From contig NC_054881.1 of NCBI RefSeq assembly GCF_018320785.1, positions 17,360,275 to 17,424,274 of the forward strand: a stretch of DNA of 64,000 nucleotides. The letters are read 5' to 3'. The notes below the pieces were generated by a model. That model was not told the DNA's origin and searched no databases. It was given only the letters and a program-made list of their open reading frames with translations. This DNA is from Cheilinus undulatus. Its lineage: Eukaryota > Chordata > Actinopteri > Labriformes > Labridae. Positions 46,427 to 57,904 of the stretch are shown here, piece by piece; the stretch's first letter is position 1, and every line of letters begins with the position of its first letter. The position numbers were made by a program, and so were the translations under genes.

Positions 46427-46615
46427 GTCCTTTCTTTGTGCACTGGGGCACAGTCATATTGGAATAAAAAGGTCCTTCCCCAAACTGTTGTCACAAAGTT
46501 GGAAGCATAGCATTGCTAACAATGTCTTGGTAAGCTGAGGCATTAAGGTTGTAAGAAGGCATAATTAGATGACAATCAGTTGCCATACCAACACATAGCT
46601 TATTCCGGTGCTGAT
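46427..46615 (-). mobile_element. Tc1/mariner relic, family D, second part
   Basis: Resumes with CTTTGTGCACTGGGGCACAG, ACAAAGTTGGAAGCATAGCA and AATGTCTTGGTAAGCTGAGG, the next segment of the family D layout, then decays. A perfect 12-bp hairpin CATGTTAATGAA/TTCATTAACATG follows at 46620-46647. Confidence 0.7.
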
Positions 46616-46647
46616 AAGTCATGTTAATGAAATACTTCATTAACATG

Positions 46648-47883
46648 CTACAATCCTGGCACGCCAACTTCTTTACCTACCACTTCTTGACATTCAATAT
46701 TTCAGCAGTATTTTCATCCCTTCTCCAAAACACACATTTCAAGCTGAATGGTGAAAGACAAAATATCTCATCTCCAATTACTGTGAATGAACAAGTTTTT
46801 ATCGTTGAGTAAAGATCCATCTTTGTGTCTGACACTAGGAGACCCCATCCACACGATCATGGATGTACAGTCAGACATCAGTCAGATTCATACTATAAGT
46901 GGAAATGAGGGCTTACTGTGAACCAAGTAGATTCATGTCTGTCTGTTTTGTCTGATCTGAAAAATATCAGAAACAATAGGCCCTTTATAAAAACAAAAAA
47001 AAAATGAGAACAATCTGAATATGATGGGGAAAATCTCTGCCTAATAATAAAAACACACCCTAGGAAAACTGCATAGCGACAGAAATGAGCTGCTGTTTCT
47101 GCCGCTCGTTTGATTAATGTGTTTTTTTTCTTTACTAACGCCTAATAAAAGGTTCACAAACCATCTGTTTTTCTATCCCCCTGATGCCTTGCCCAAAGGT
47201 CCCCCCATCCTGAGACTGGCACCACGCCCAAACACATCCATCCATCCTTCCCTCTCTCTGCCATCTCCTGTGCTACCCACTTCCTCCCTTTTACTTCTCC
47301 CCTCCTCTCCCTCTCTCTCTGTATCCTTATCCCTCATTTCTCTCCTCTTTTTTCCTTCTATTTTCCTTTCTCAGCTTTTTCCTTTCTGTCTTATCTTTAT
47401 TGCATGTCATGTCCTTTATTTTCTCTTATATTCATTGTTCCTCTTCCTCTACCACCTTCATAGTGTCTCTCATCCATCCAAATTCATTCTCCCCCTTTTC
47501 AGAAACGTCCTGAATATCTTTCCTATGTTGGTGTAGCATGTAGTTGCTTTCTCCCATCTTAATTTCCAATCATATGTATTTATCTTATTTCCTCCTACAG
47601 TGATGCATCTTTGGTGAATGCTAGAAGTATTACTCTTCTCTTTGGTGGAGCTGATTCTAACATGTATTAAGCAGAACAGAACAGATCAACCAAAACAGGA
47701 AGTCCAACATTAAAATGGACACTAATACATTTCAAAATAAAACACCAGATAAAAACAGCTGATTGGTTATTCCATCACTATTCTATGATGTGATTTCGTC
47801 AACGACTGTGATGGATGCCACCTTTGCAATCAGACGGTTTGTGATATTTCATCCCAGCTGGATATTTCAGTCAACTGCAAGTG
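46648..47883. other. No gene seen; C/T-rich stretch
   Basis: 47230-47500 is pyrimidine-rich (CCTTCCCTCTCTCTGCC and similar), giving a long open frame of low complexity. No domain is present. Confidence 0.5.
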
Positions 47884-47985
47884 ATTTTATTAAAAAGTGG
47901 AAGCATTTAGGAACAACAGCAACTCAGCCATGAGGCGGAAGACCACATAAAAATCACAGAGATGGGTCAACGACTATAGCTAAGA
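47884..47985 (+). mobile_element. Tc1/mariner relic, family D, internal scrap
   Basis: AAGTGGAAGCATTTAGGAAC, AACAGCAACTCAGCCATGAG and CACAGAGATGGGTCAACG match the HTH/linker-coding region of family D seen also at 61070. About 100 bp survive. Confidence 0.7.
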
Positions 47986-48094
47986 GTTCTGAAGTATTGA
48001 TAAGGCATCAATAATGAGTGTTTCACATTTATTTTAACTTTACTAATTGAATGATTAAATTATTTCAAAGAGACTAATAGATGTCTCATTGGCT

Positions 48095-48215
48095 CAAGCC
48101 AGACTATAATGATAAACTATAACTATAGTTGTCTACCAACTAAAATTAGACTACAACTATAAAGATTGAAAATAAAAATGTGACTAAAACTTAAAAAAGA
48201 ACATTTTAATTTAAA
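48095..48215 (-). mobile_element. End fragment of the TTTTAGT-rich TIR element
   Basis: The complement reads AAGTTTTAGTCACATTTTTA and TTTCAATCTTTATAGTTGTAG, matching the left subterminal part of the element at 45601 in opposite orientation. The terminus itself is eroded. Confidence 0.45.
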
Positions 48216-48455
48216 GATGGAGGCTACATTCAAAATATCTACAGTGTTAAACCAACTCCAGAGGGAAATGAACAACATCAACCTAGGACATATGCTGTTA
48301 CCATGCTGTGTCCATTATTTCACATGTACTTGTAACTGTCCTCGCAATTTTTTCGACAACAGACCCTTCAGAGTAAAACTGTGGGGAGGAATTGCAATCA
48401 AAACTCATTTGTTGTCATTGCAGGAGTTATTTTCCTTCCACTCCTCACCCATTCA

Positions 48456-48733
48456 GTGTGGCCCCACTAGACATTTCCAAGTTGGCGAGCAGTCACGAAG
48501 CATTCTGAGATCCCTTACAGCACTTACAGGATAGTAAACATGCCACTTTTAACCGCTTTTCCTCCTCAGCATGTGAAATTCCTCCATGAAACAAAAACAG
48601 CAGTATGTTTTTTTTAATACACCTTAAGGAGTGCAGTTTTTTATTAAAAAGATTCCCCATTGTAAGGAGCAGATGTAGGCAGAGCAGAACTGAGAGTCTG
48701 TACTTGATTTGGAAATATCTAGTGGGGCCACAC
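48456..48733. mobile_element. MITE with 25-bp inverted repeats
   Basis: 278 bp. The left arm GTGTGGCCCCACTAGACATT (then TCCAA) and the right arm read inward GTGTGGCCCCACTAGATATT (then TCCAA) differ at one position in 25. No open frame or obvious target duplication. The family is not recognised. Confidence 0.7.
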
Positions 48734-50403
48734 CTGCAACGAGGTTGGTAGAGTCATGGTGACAGAGCATGGCAGAGAATAATCATGGTCAATCACAAGT
48801 CACAGCACAATAAATGAATGGGATACAGCAACACAAAAGCAGCCTTTCTTATGTTGCATTATTTAATATAGCACTGCTTGTTTTCATTGGAACAAAAAAA
48901 TCTTGCGGCAAGTAACTTGAGCAGATATACTCAGACAAAATATATGTTTCAGTCAGGCCCACTTTGTAAAGAAACACTCGTGATTTGATCCTTTGAATTT
49001 GTCACTTTTTTTAGCAGTAATTATTTTTTTTTCTTATTGTTGTTATTTATATCTGGCGGTATGGCTGTTCTGGGCTCCCCCCTGTCCTTCCACAAACCTT
49101 TGTGGTTTCAAGCAGGAACAGCACACACTCCTGCTCTTCCTCCGCCTACAGGGAAAGCCTGAGGCAGGGAGAGGAGCAGTGATAAACCTAGAGCAGAGCA
49201 GGCATCAGTGATGCCAGGATGACATTGATTAAGTCAGATAAAGCAAAGAGGAGGAGCTGGGGTGGAGGAGGGTTGCAAAAAGCAGCTTGCTGAGGGAGCA
49301 GCAAAGCATAGCCAGGCTATAGCAGCTTAAATATGGCAGCGTGAGTGTGATCAGCCACTAGCGTGCTTGTGAGCAAATCAGCTGATGAAGACTTATGTGA
49401 GATCAGATGATCTCAATTTACTCCATGGCCTGCCGGAACTAACAATATATGCCTGCTATTTATATTAAATAGAGTTAGGCTTTTTTTTTAAATTATTATT
49501 TAGACATTTAGATGCAAGAATTGAACACAGTGCACCTGTTAAAATCCATATCAACCTGACATAACTAAATGCATATAAAGGCACTTTATCTTTTTTTTCT
49601 ATAGCCTTCTTCCTTCATCTTTTCTCTCTCCTCCATCGCCCTTTCCAGCTCCCTGGATTTTTCCTCTCAATTTTCCTCCTTCCCTTTCCCTCCCTTACCT
49701 TCCCAGCATCACTTCCTCCTCCTCCCTCTCCCCCTTTTCCTTCCCATTTAAACCTCTCTCGCCCGTTATGCATATTCATAAACCTGCAAACATTCCCATC
49801 CAATCGTGTTTAATCCTTCCCTGTATTAGTGTGTCTGTGCGAGTGTGTGTATTCTCCCCTTAACCCTTTACACACACAGAAATACACACACACCTCCTCC
49901 TCCTCCCAAACATCTAGCAGCTGGCCGACAGATGGGGCCCGCAGCCAAAAAAGCAGCAGCGGCATCGCCACAAAAATAAAAATTTACAAGACGCCAGTGG
50001 AATTTATTTAAGGACAGGAGGAGGAGGAGGAGATGGGCTGCACCTCCTCTTTCTCCTCTTTTTCGCCTCACCTCTCTCCATTAACGCCTTTCTCCCTCAT
50101 TGCCCAAAATGTGATAATGTTCATAACCCTCTATGCTCCGTTCTTCTGTTCTCAAGCCTTTTAGTTGATCTAGATGTAATAAACAGGAGGATTTCAGGCA
50201 TGTGCAATCTTCTGTTGTTCCATTCTGGGTCATTTTAGTTTGCTGTGGTGATTGATGATCTCAAGGAGTATTTGGAAATACAAACTAAAGATAGGTGATC
50301 AAATATATGGCTGGACACAGCCGCGAATGAACCACCAACTCCTATCGACAACCACTGAACTTACATCCTACATGTAAAATCATTATTAATAATAAATGTT
50401 AAA
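48734..50403. other. No gene seen; CNE-like patch
   Basis: 49740-50060 contains CGTTATGCATATTCATAAAC, GGCCCGCAGCCAAAAAAGC and GGAATTTATTTAAGGACAGG in unique sequence, a possible conserved block. 49600-49740 is pyrimidine-rich. Confidence 0.35.
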
Positions 50404-50560
50404 GTGGGCACTGATGGCCAAATGGTAAGGTTGCACCCCATGTGTCGATGTAATAGTCCATGCAGACGGGTTCAAATCCAATTTGTAGCTCAGTTCCTCC
50501 ATGTCATTGCTCACTCTCTCTCACAGGTTTCCTATGTTATTCACTATCCTATCAGAAAAA
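50404..50560 (+). repeat. tRNA-derived SINE
   Basis: The tRNA-like head has the A box TGGCCAAATGGTAAGGTTGC and the B box GGGTTCAAATCC (50469-50480). The tail TCCATGTCATTGCTCACTC, TCTCTCACAGGTTTCCTATG and CACTATCCTATCAG is the usual order of a fish SINE tail, ending in an A-rich run. No cloverleaf closes, so it is not a tRNA gene. Confidence 0.8.
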
Positions 50561-51240
50561 AAAGGAAAAATGATCAAAATTACATCTTTAAAATTGTAAT
50601 AATAAATGTCAAACTTCTAAATATTACAAGAATTAATCAGAAATGAGTAAAAGAAGACTGGGAATTAATTTGAAGATGTGTAGACATATTTCTTAAACAC
50701 CAATCAGCAGAGTAAAGAGTCATACAGAGGTAAAAAAAATGAGTGTCTAAACAGAAAAAGGACTAGTGGATTTATTTCAGCATGAATTCATTTTCATTAT
50801 GGTGTGCTTGTTAATAAGTCAGAGAGCTGCACTCATATGCAGACATAAAAGACTAGAAAGCTTGCCTGTTTTTTTCTGCAGGCTGCATGCATCTCTCAGC
50901 CAAAGTAGATCTAAAAAATGAAAGATTAAGTGGCATTTGTATCTTGTTTTATCAGATAATGTGTGTCTACACTGGCAGAGTATGTCACAGGCATGATAAA
51001 CATAGTACAGTTACACTGTGAGCTTTGATAAGAGTGGATACTTTTATTTTTAACCTGAGTAATATCCACTCTTATCAAAGTAAATGAAATGAATTGTATT
51101 CATTCATGCTGAATTACCTTTTATGATAATGTTAAATGTTAACAATGTGCTCAAATGTAAAGATGCTGGAAATAAAGCAAAAACAACTGAGACAACTTTA
51201 AGGGCGAAATGATTAAATAAAATTTGTAAAAACTAGCAAA
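50561..51240. other. No gene seen; perfect 18-bp hairpin
   Basis: CTTTGATAAGAGTGGATA (51023-51040) and its exact complement (51063-51080) enclose a 22-base loop. Otherwise AT-rich unique DNA. Confidence 0.6.
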
Positions 51241-52560
51241 ATGGGTGTCAGTGGCAAATTAAATGGAAAGACAGTGACAAAAATGGGTTAAAAAGAAAAC
51301 AAATAGGTGAAAAAGTACTAAAAATGGGTTTAAAAGCAAAAATAGGTTGTAAGTGGCTTAAATAAGTTAACAAAAAATTTGATTTAAGTGGCAAAAATGT
51401 GTGAAATGTGGCAAAAATTTGTTTAAAAACTAAGATGTGCAATTAGATTAAAGAGTTGCAAAAACAGACTGAAAAGAGTACAAATGGGATAAAGTAGCAG
51501 AAAAGAAAATTGATAAATTGGACAGAAAAATGATGAAATATTGACCTGAAGATGCAAAAAAGGGACAAAAGCAAAAGTGGCCAACAAAAGGCGAGAACTT
51601 ACAAAAAGTGACAAAATGTGTAAAAAAGCAAAAGGAGGCAAAAAGTGACAAACATGGGTTGAAAGCAAGCGGCAACCTCTGGTCCTAAGAAAAAATGAAG
51701 CCAATGCAGAATTGCAAAAAAACTGCAATACAACAAGTGTCCACTTGAGGCTGGCTGCAAGAACACCAGAAGTCACGTACAAAACACTTCAAATAGCTGG
51801 TTTTTACACAAGAAATAAACTGATTTACAGCCTGGTTCAAAAAAACAAAACCTGTCTCAGTAGCTAATGTCTTCATGTCCTCTCACGGTACAGGGGTGAA
51901 TTGTTTTGTTCTACAATCATTTCGCTTATATTTAGAAAAAACCTCAATGTGCACTGATTGTCGTGTCTCATTTGATTGACAGATAGTGGGCTTAGTGGGC
52001 GGTGCTCTTGCCTGCCGATAGATTGATCCAAAGTTCGGTTGAGACAGCGATTTCAATGTGGAGGCCGCCACGGATTGGCTTAAAAAGCTGTTTGAATCCG
52101 CCTATTGTAATCAAAAAGCTGATGTCACACAGGCTTTGTCCAATTCTTTCTTCAGACTGTGGTTAAAAATGTAAAAAATGAAGTTAAAAAATGAGTGGAA
52201 ACAGTGGTGAAAATGATTTTAAAGTGGCACAAATTAATGCAAAATTTGCTAAAATGGTTTCAAAGTTGCAAAAATTAGTTATGAGTGGAAAAATTGGGCA
52301 GAAAAAAAATTGAACTGGGTAAAGGAAAGGGGTAAAAGAGTGGTAAAATAGATCAGAAGAGGAAAAACTCAGATGAAAATAGCAAAAATGGCGTGAAAAG
52401 CAAAAACTGGCAAAAACAAACATTGGTTAGAAGTGGCAGAAAATGGTTAAAAATGGCAAACACTGATCAAAGTGGAAAAGGTGCCAAAAAGGAGATAAAA
52501 CAGTCATGAACAGGATTAAAGAGTGGATAAAAATGGCACAAAGAAATATTTTCAACATGA
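51241..52560. repeat. Purine-rich satellite-like array split by a MITE
   Basis: 51241-51658 and 52166-52560 consist of loosely repeated GTGGCAAAAATGGGTTAAAA-like words (AAAAATGGGTT, AGTGGCAAAAA, AAAGTGACAAA). The period is irregular, about 15-25 bp. The MITE family M copy lies between them. Confidence 0.7.
51660..52165. mobile_element. Fish MITE family M, copy 2
   Basis: Matches 39272-39795 along its length, starting AAGCAAGCGGCAACCTCTGG and ending TTGTCCAATTCTTTCTTCAG ACTGTGG. It sits inside the purine-rich array, implying insertion after the array formed or an array that grew around it. Confidence 0.75.
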
Positions 52561-53732
52561 GAACCCATCAATAGTTTGACACACTTTTCAGAATGAGATA
52601 ATGACAGCCCGGTTTCCAGCACCAATGCCACCGCTCCAACACACATACATTGATATAATCAATACTGGGGAGGGCCCAGGTTATTTAGGGGCCCAGCTAA
52701 TTCTGTGGGCAGCCCTGGGTCCTTGTTAACCTGATGCACAACTCTGATATTTTTAAAAACATTGTTTTAAATCCATTAACCCTTTCCCTCTTTCCACTTT
52801 TGTATGAAAGCACATGTTGTAATTATAATCATTTTTGCTGCTTATATTTCTTCACTCATCATTGACTAAGCCCCTTTTCTCATTGTTCTTTTTTTGTTGT
52901 GTTGGTTTTGTAACTTAATTGTTTTCACATCAGATTTAATGAGCTGTTCTTTTTCGATCTTTTATTTCCAGACAGCAAATATCTCAAACTAATTCTTACA
53001 GTCTTTTCTCTAGTCCCTACTGTATTTTTTAAATATTGTGTTTATAAAGAATTTAACGGAAATTTTTTCAAGATATTTTTGGTGAAAATGTCCTTAATAT
53101 GCCACAGTAATCACATTTTTTTAACTTCTGAGCTTTTTTCTTCATCATGACCTTATTTACAGAAATAATGTGTCTGTGCTGTTTGTGCATGCATCTATAC
53201 GTATTTAATACCAGAACCAATGTAAAGTTTAGATTTTGTTTTACCCCATCTGAATATGCCATGTATTACACACTCTCAGATACATACTTATGCATGCATA
53301 CACACATATTGATGGTAATGGAAGAGGAGGGGGAAAAGAGGGAGAAGTGGGAGAAAAAAACAAGTGAAAGGAGGAGTGAGATAATCATTTGAGTCTGCTG
53401 AGGCTGCAGGTGGATTTTCTTTGGCCAGATGACCCCTCCTCTCTCTCTCTCTCTCTCTTTCTGTGTTCTTCATTTTTCCTCTCAACCCTTGCCGAATATC
53501 CTATTCTTAAGAAAGGAAGGGGACAAAAAGGAAATGAAGAAGGAAAAAAGGAGAAAACAAAGGATAAAAGGTGTAAAGAAGAAGAAAAGGAAGGAAGAGG
53601 AAAAAGATAAAGGAAGGACGAGGAGAAAGAGAGAATCTTAGAAGGAGGAGGAGTGATTAAAAAAAAACAGGAGAGGAGACTAGAAGGAGACTCATCCCCA
53701 GGGGGCACTGTTTGTCCTTGTAGTGAGCTCAA

Positions 53733-53733
<1 letters not shown>
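52561..53733. other. No gene seen; low-complexity tracts
   Basis: A CT tract lies at 53437-53459 and an A/G-rich tract at 53510-53660. Long open frames here are low-complexity. Confidence 0.5.

Positions 53734-53769
<36 letters not shown>
53734..53769. repeat. (CA)n microsatellite
   Basis: About 18 uninterrupted AC repeats. Confidence 0.95.
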
Positions 53770-53770
<1 letters not shown>

Positions 53771-54310
53771 TCATGAAAGTAAACAAAAGAAGAAACTTAA
53801 GAGGAAAATAACTTTGCTCAGAAATGAACTGATTCACTTTCTCTCACTTCACTCTCACGCTGCTTATTTGTCACATGTTTTTAATAAATCTGGTTTAATT
53901 CTCATCTTTTAGACTTTTATAAGTGTTTTTATTCTTTTAGAAGGGCTCTTCATGTTGTGAGGTTGTAAAAAAATAAAACAGAATATATGCAGTGATTTAA
54001 ATGTAAGGAACCCAACTAGATACAAGGGACTATACAGAAAGATGCTCAGGGACTTGTGCACTCCATGTGAGTCATATGATTGACTAGATTGAACATGTAA
54101 ATATGAATTTCCTACAAACAGTAAAAAAGCTTGTGATTGGTTTTGGGATAATTAATGGGATGAGGTGTCAGTGTGGCCGGTTTAGTTTGTAATATTGCAG
54201 GACTTTTCCCCTCAGAAATAGTATCACTAATTTTACAGAAATTAAAAAAAAAAGACTAAGGCAGTTTCCTTTATGCCCAGGCAGCATGTGAACTAACTGG
54301 TTCTTTTATA
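53770..54310. other. No gene seen
   Basis: AT-rich, nothing recognised. Confidence 0.5.
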
Positions 54311-55455
54311 CAGTGCCTATTAAAATTATTCATCCCCTTGGATGTTTTACCCTGTTATTGATCTTGCAACCCAATTGTGGTCAATATCATTTGGCTTTTT
54401 TGACAAAAAAAAACAACAACAACAACAACAACAACAAAAAACAACTCTCTAACATCAAAGTGAAAACACTAAGTGAATAGAAATAATCAGGCTTGCACAT
54501 ATGGAAACTGCAACTTACCTCCATTCTTCTTTGCAAAACTGCTCAAGCTCTGTCAGGTTGCACAGGGATCAGACATGGGCAGACACTTTCAAGTCCAGCC
54601 ATGAATTATTTATTGGATTTGACTCAGCTGCTCCAGAACATTCACCTTGTTGTCTTTTAAACATTTCTGTGTAGCTTCACTGGATGCTCCAAGTCATCGT
54701 CTTGCTGGAAAAGAAATCCTCCACCATTCTGTAGTTCTCTTGCACGCTGAAAAAGATTGTCCTCCAGGATGTTTCTGTGTTTTGCCACATTCATTTTACC
54801 CATCTACCTTTACAAGCCTTCCAGGGCAGATTGCCTATAAGCATCCCCACAGCATGATGCTGCCACCACCGTGCTTCACAGTGGGGATGGTGTCTCGTCT
54901 TGTCTGATGAACAAAAGCTACATTTTGATCTCATTCGACCAAACAACTTTCTACCACTTGACAATGGAGTCTCCAACATATCTTCTGGCAAACTCCAGTT
55001 AAGTTTTCTTTGACAGTGGCTTTCTCTTCCACTCTCTCATAAATCTTTGACCGGTGAAGAACCTGGGCGACAGTTTTAGGCAGAGCCTCTCCTGTCTCAG
55101 CTGCTGAAGCTTGTAACTCCTTCAGAGTAGTCGTAGGTGTCTTAGTGGCCTCACTCACGAGTCTCCTTCTAGAACAGTCACTCAGTTTGTGAAGACAGCT
55201 TTATTGGATGGATTTATTGATGATGGATTTAACTGAACTTCGAGGGATGTTCAGTGCCTTGGATTATTTTGAGTTATTCTTTTCCTCCCCCTTTTCTCTG
55301 AGTTGCTTGGAGTGTTCTTTTGTCGTCATGGTGTAATGGTAGCCAGGAATACCAATTATATAGTGACTGGACTGTCCAGACACAGGTGTCTTTATATGAC
55401 AGTCACTTGAGATACATTCAGGTGATGCCCAATTCAATTGTGAGACTACTACTAT
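54311..55455 (-). mobile_element. Tc1/mariner relic, family A, longest copy
   Basis: The left edge ACAGTGCCTATTAAAATTAT followed by TCATCCCCTTGG is the terminal inverted repeat of the family. An (AAC)n tract sits at about 54411-54437. On the minus strand the order is leader (CCAGGAATACC complement at 55344), HTH region, DDE body with ATGATGCTGCCACCACCGTG complement, and tail. The matching right terminal repeat is not found. Frames are broken: GKVNGSLPGRLGRVNES-like DDE pieces are separated by stops. Confidence 0.85.
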
Positions 55456-56694
55456 GGGAAGGAGCCAGGTGAGTAAAGATTTTTTTCTGGTCCAGTAACA
55501 ACGACCAGTGAAGGAGAGTGGAACTTGACAAATGGTCAACTGCGCACTTCTCTGACTGCAGTGAGATTGAAAAATAGAAATTTTCTGCCCCTGAATGATA
55601 TGCTTGTGAAATTCAAAGTAGCCATAAAGACGGAGCATTTTTTCAGCTCCATCCTAATAAATCTCAAAGAACAACATAATCATCAGCATATTGTTTATCC
55701 AGTCCAACATTTGTTTACTGTGACTTTAAGCCCCTTGAGGACATGTGCAGCACTTTAGCATGTGAAGCAAAAGAATTTCACTCTTTTTTCAGTGGAAAAT
55801 AAACACCGAAGCACAACTCCAGCCGTACGTTCTGTTACGAGCCCAGCGAGATCAGGTGTGTTTATTTTGTAGACCTTTTCATCCCTTCCCCCTGCTGCCC
55901 ACCTGCGCTGCACCTGACGTCAACCCCACTGAGACACACACTCATGGTCACCATAACAGACACGCAACACACACTCTAACGGAGCAATAAAACACCCCAG
56001 AGCTGCACCGTTCATCACAGCCCCACCTTCATCATCTCTGCCTCCCATTTGAATTCTATTCAAAGCGTTCCTTCCTTCAAAGAGACATTCGTTTGTGGTG
56101 ACTAGAAGCCTACTTGTGGCCCACACACTCACACACGCTAACATTTTTGTCCCCATCTGGTCACCATTCAGCACGATGCATGCTCCCTCTGTAGCTGTGA
56201 GCTGAAGCGAACACTCTCACAACCCCTCTCTTCTGAAAATGTTTGCTTTTTTGATCTTTGACCTTTAAGGACCTCTGTTGGTTGCCTCTGGGCACTGCCT
56301 CAATACTTAACAAATCTAACTTCCTGAAACCTGCCTCTGACCACAGATGTCTTTTAAAAAGTCTATTAGGGATGTAATAAATGTAACCACAGTGATGGTG
56401 TCAAAACCTCTGATTAATCAAGATGAAATAATGCATGTAAACAACTGTATGTAGATTATTGCCAAATCACAACCATTCACAGTAGCATACCAAAACACGG
56501 ACCTTGTTTGTTGTTGATGATGCTCATTCAAAAGATCAGTACCAGCAGAGATTAATTAATAAGTGGACTGTCTGCCCTTGGTTCCTCCTCCTGTAATTCC
56601 TGAAAGAGGGATCTCTGATGGTCACTCTCACAGACCCTTCATCTTAAATCTTGGTTCCCAAGGGCGGGGGGGCTGTGTCTGCTCTGGGGCTTTA
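55456..56694. other. No gene seen
   Basis: Unique sequence; an 84-codon minus-strand frame at 55920-56174 has no recognised domain. Confidence 0.45.
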
Positions 56695-57515
56695 TTCATA
56701 AACAAAGTGGGGCAGTTACATTCATGAAATAACCCCTTTGTAAACAATACTGACTAATGCTACGTAGCTAGCTACGTAATTAATACATAAGCCAAGATAG
56801 CTAACTTAGTTTAAGCAACATAAGCTTTAGCAAAAAAGCTAAAGCTAATGTAGCTTCGTAGATGTATTACATAGCTCACTTTAGTTGCTTTGTGACCTTA
56901 GCTTTAGCTAGGTTAGCTATGTTGGGTATGTAGCTTTGTTTTCCGAAGCAGTAGCTAAGTTAGCTTTAGCAATGTGAGCTTTAGCAAACATAGCCAAAGC
57001 TCATATAGATAATAAGATGTTTTTACATAGCTTATTTTATCTGCTGTGTGAGCTTAACTTTAGCTAGGTTAGCTACCATGCTATTTTGGCTGCATAGCTG
57101 CGCTATCTATAGCTAAGTTAGCTTTAGCAGTGTGAGCTTTAGCTAACAAGTGAGCTTAATTTAAGCATATGTGGTTATGTATGTACAGGGTAAACATAGC
57201 TTCTTTGTGATCTTATCTTAGCTAGGTTGGCTATGTTGTTCCATTATCTATTGCTTAGTTAGCTTTAGCAATGTAAGTTTAACCAAACATAGCTAATGCT
57301 AATGTAACTACATATATTTATGTACATAGCTCATTTTATCTGCTGTATGAGCTTAGCTTTAGCTAGGTTAACTACGTTGGTATGTTGGCTACATAGCTCC
57401 ATTATCTGTAGATAAGTTAGCTTTAGCATTATCAGCTTTAACGTAGCTAAGTTAACTACAAAGATAACGTAGATACATAGCTTACATAGCTGCTTTGTGA
57501 GCTCAGCTCTATTAA
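56695..57515 (+). repeat. GCTA-rich tract 2
   Basis: Prefaced by ATTCATAAACAAAGTGGGGC and AGTTACATTCATGAAAT as at 33260. It then has about 750 bp of TTAGCTTTAGC, TAGCTAAGTTAGC and CATAGCT words, with a loose super-period of about 120-130 bp marked by 'TTAGCTTTAGCTAGGTTAGC' or a near form (about 56900, 57055, 57213 and 57354). Confidence 0.75.
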
Positions 57516-57789
57516 GCGGCCTTATCTTGAATCATAAGTCAGACAATATCAACGGCAAGTAAAAATGATCAAAATGAATGCAAATAAGGCCCAAAGTTGA
57601 AACCAAATTTGCTTGACGGTAACCAGCCTTATTGGATTATTACAAGACCTTTAAATAAAAAAAAAAAATTGGTTCAGAACATTATAATTGGGGATTTTGA
57701 GCAAGATATTTAAATAATCTTCAGTCTATGATGATGTTTTTCCATTTGTAAAGATCTGTGCTCCCTGGTTTTCAGATTTCTTCTGCTTC
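57516..57789. other. No gene seen
   Basis: AT-rich. If the exon call at 57790 is right, this would be its 3' untranslated region; no AATAAA is seen on the minus strand here. Confidence 0.4.
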
Positions 57790-57904
57790 TTAGAGGTTGT
57801 TGGAAGTTTTCTGTGCCACTGGTTTTGGTTTTGGAGGCCTCATGTGGAACAGTTCAATGTGGAAGAACATCTGGACGGCTGGATTAGCAGGAACAACACC
57901 CATC
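57790..57904 (-). CDS. Candidate terminal coding exon, unidentified protein
   Basis: On the minus strand a strong 3' splice site precedes this stretch: a pyrimidine-rich run (CCCTCCTTTCTTTGGTTTC then TTTTTAG, ending at 57905). The frame then reads MGVVPANPAVQMFFHIELFH followed by MRPPKPKPVAQKTSNNL and TAA at 57792-57790. The exon phase is unknown; one base (G) precedes the ATG. The peptide is not low-complexity and is proline- and lysine-rich at its end. G.VPAN....F.IEL weakly recalls the last strand of FKBP-type isomerases, but spacing is two residues too long and I do not claim it. No upstream exon or polyadenylation signal was found. It may be a chance frame. Confidence 0.3.

Noticed and set aside
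47117-47536. 139-codon open frame on the plus strand
   Set aside because: It lies in a pyrimidine-rich low-complexity stretch and translates to Ser/Leu/Pro runs without any domain.
50404-50480. tRNA gene candidate
   Set aside because: A and B boxes are present but acceptor and anticodon stems do not pair, and a SINE tail follows.
53385-53837. 150-codon minus-strand frame
   Set aside because: Runs through the CA microsatellite and A/G-rich tracts; low complexity only.
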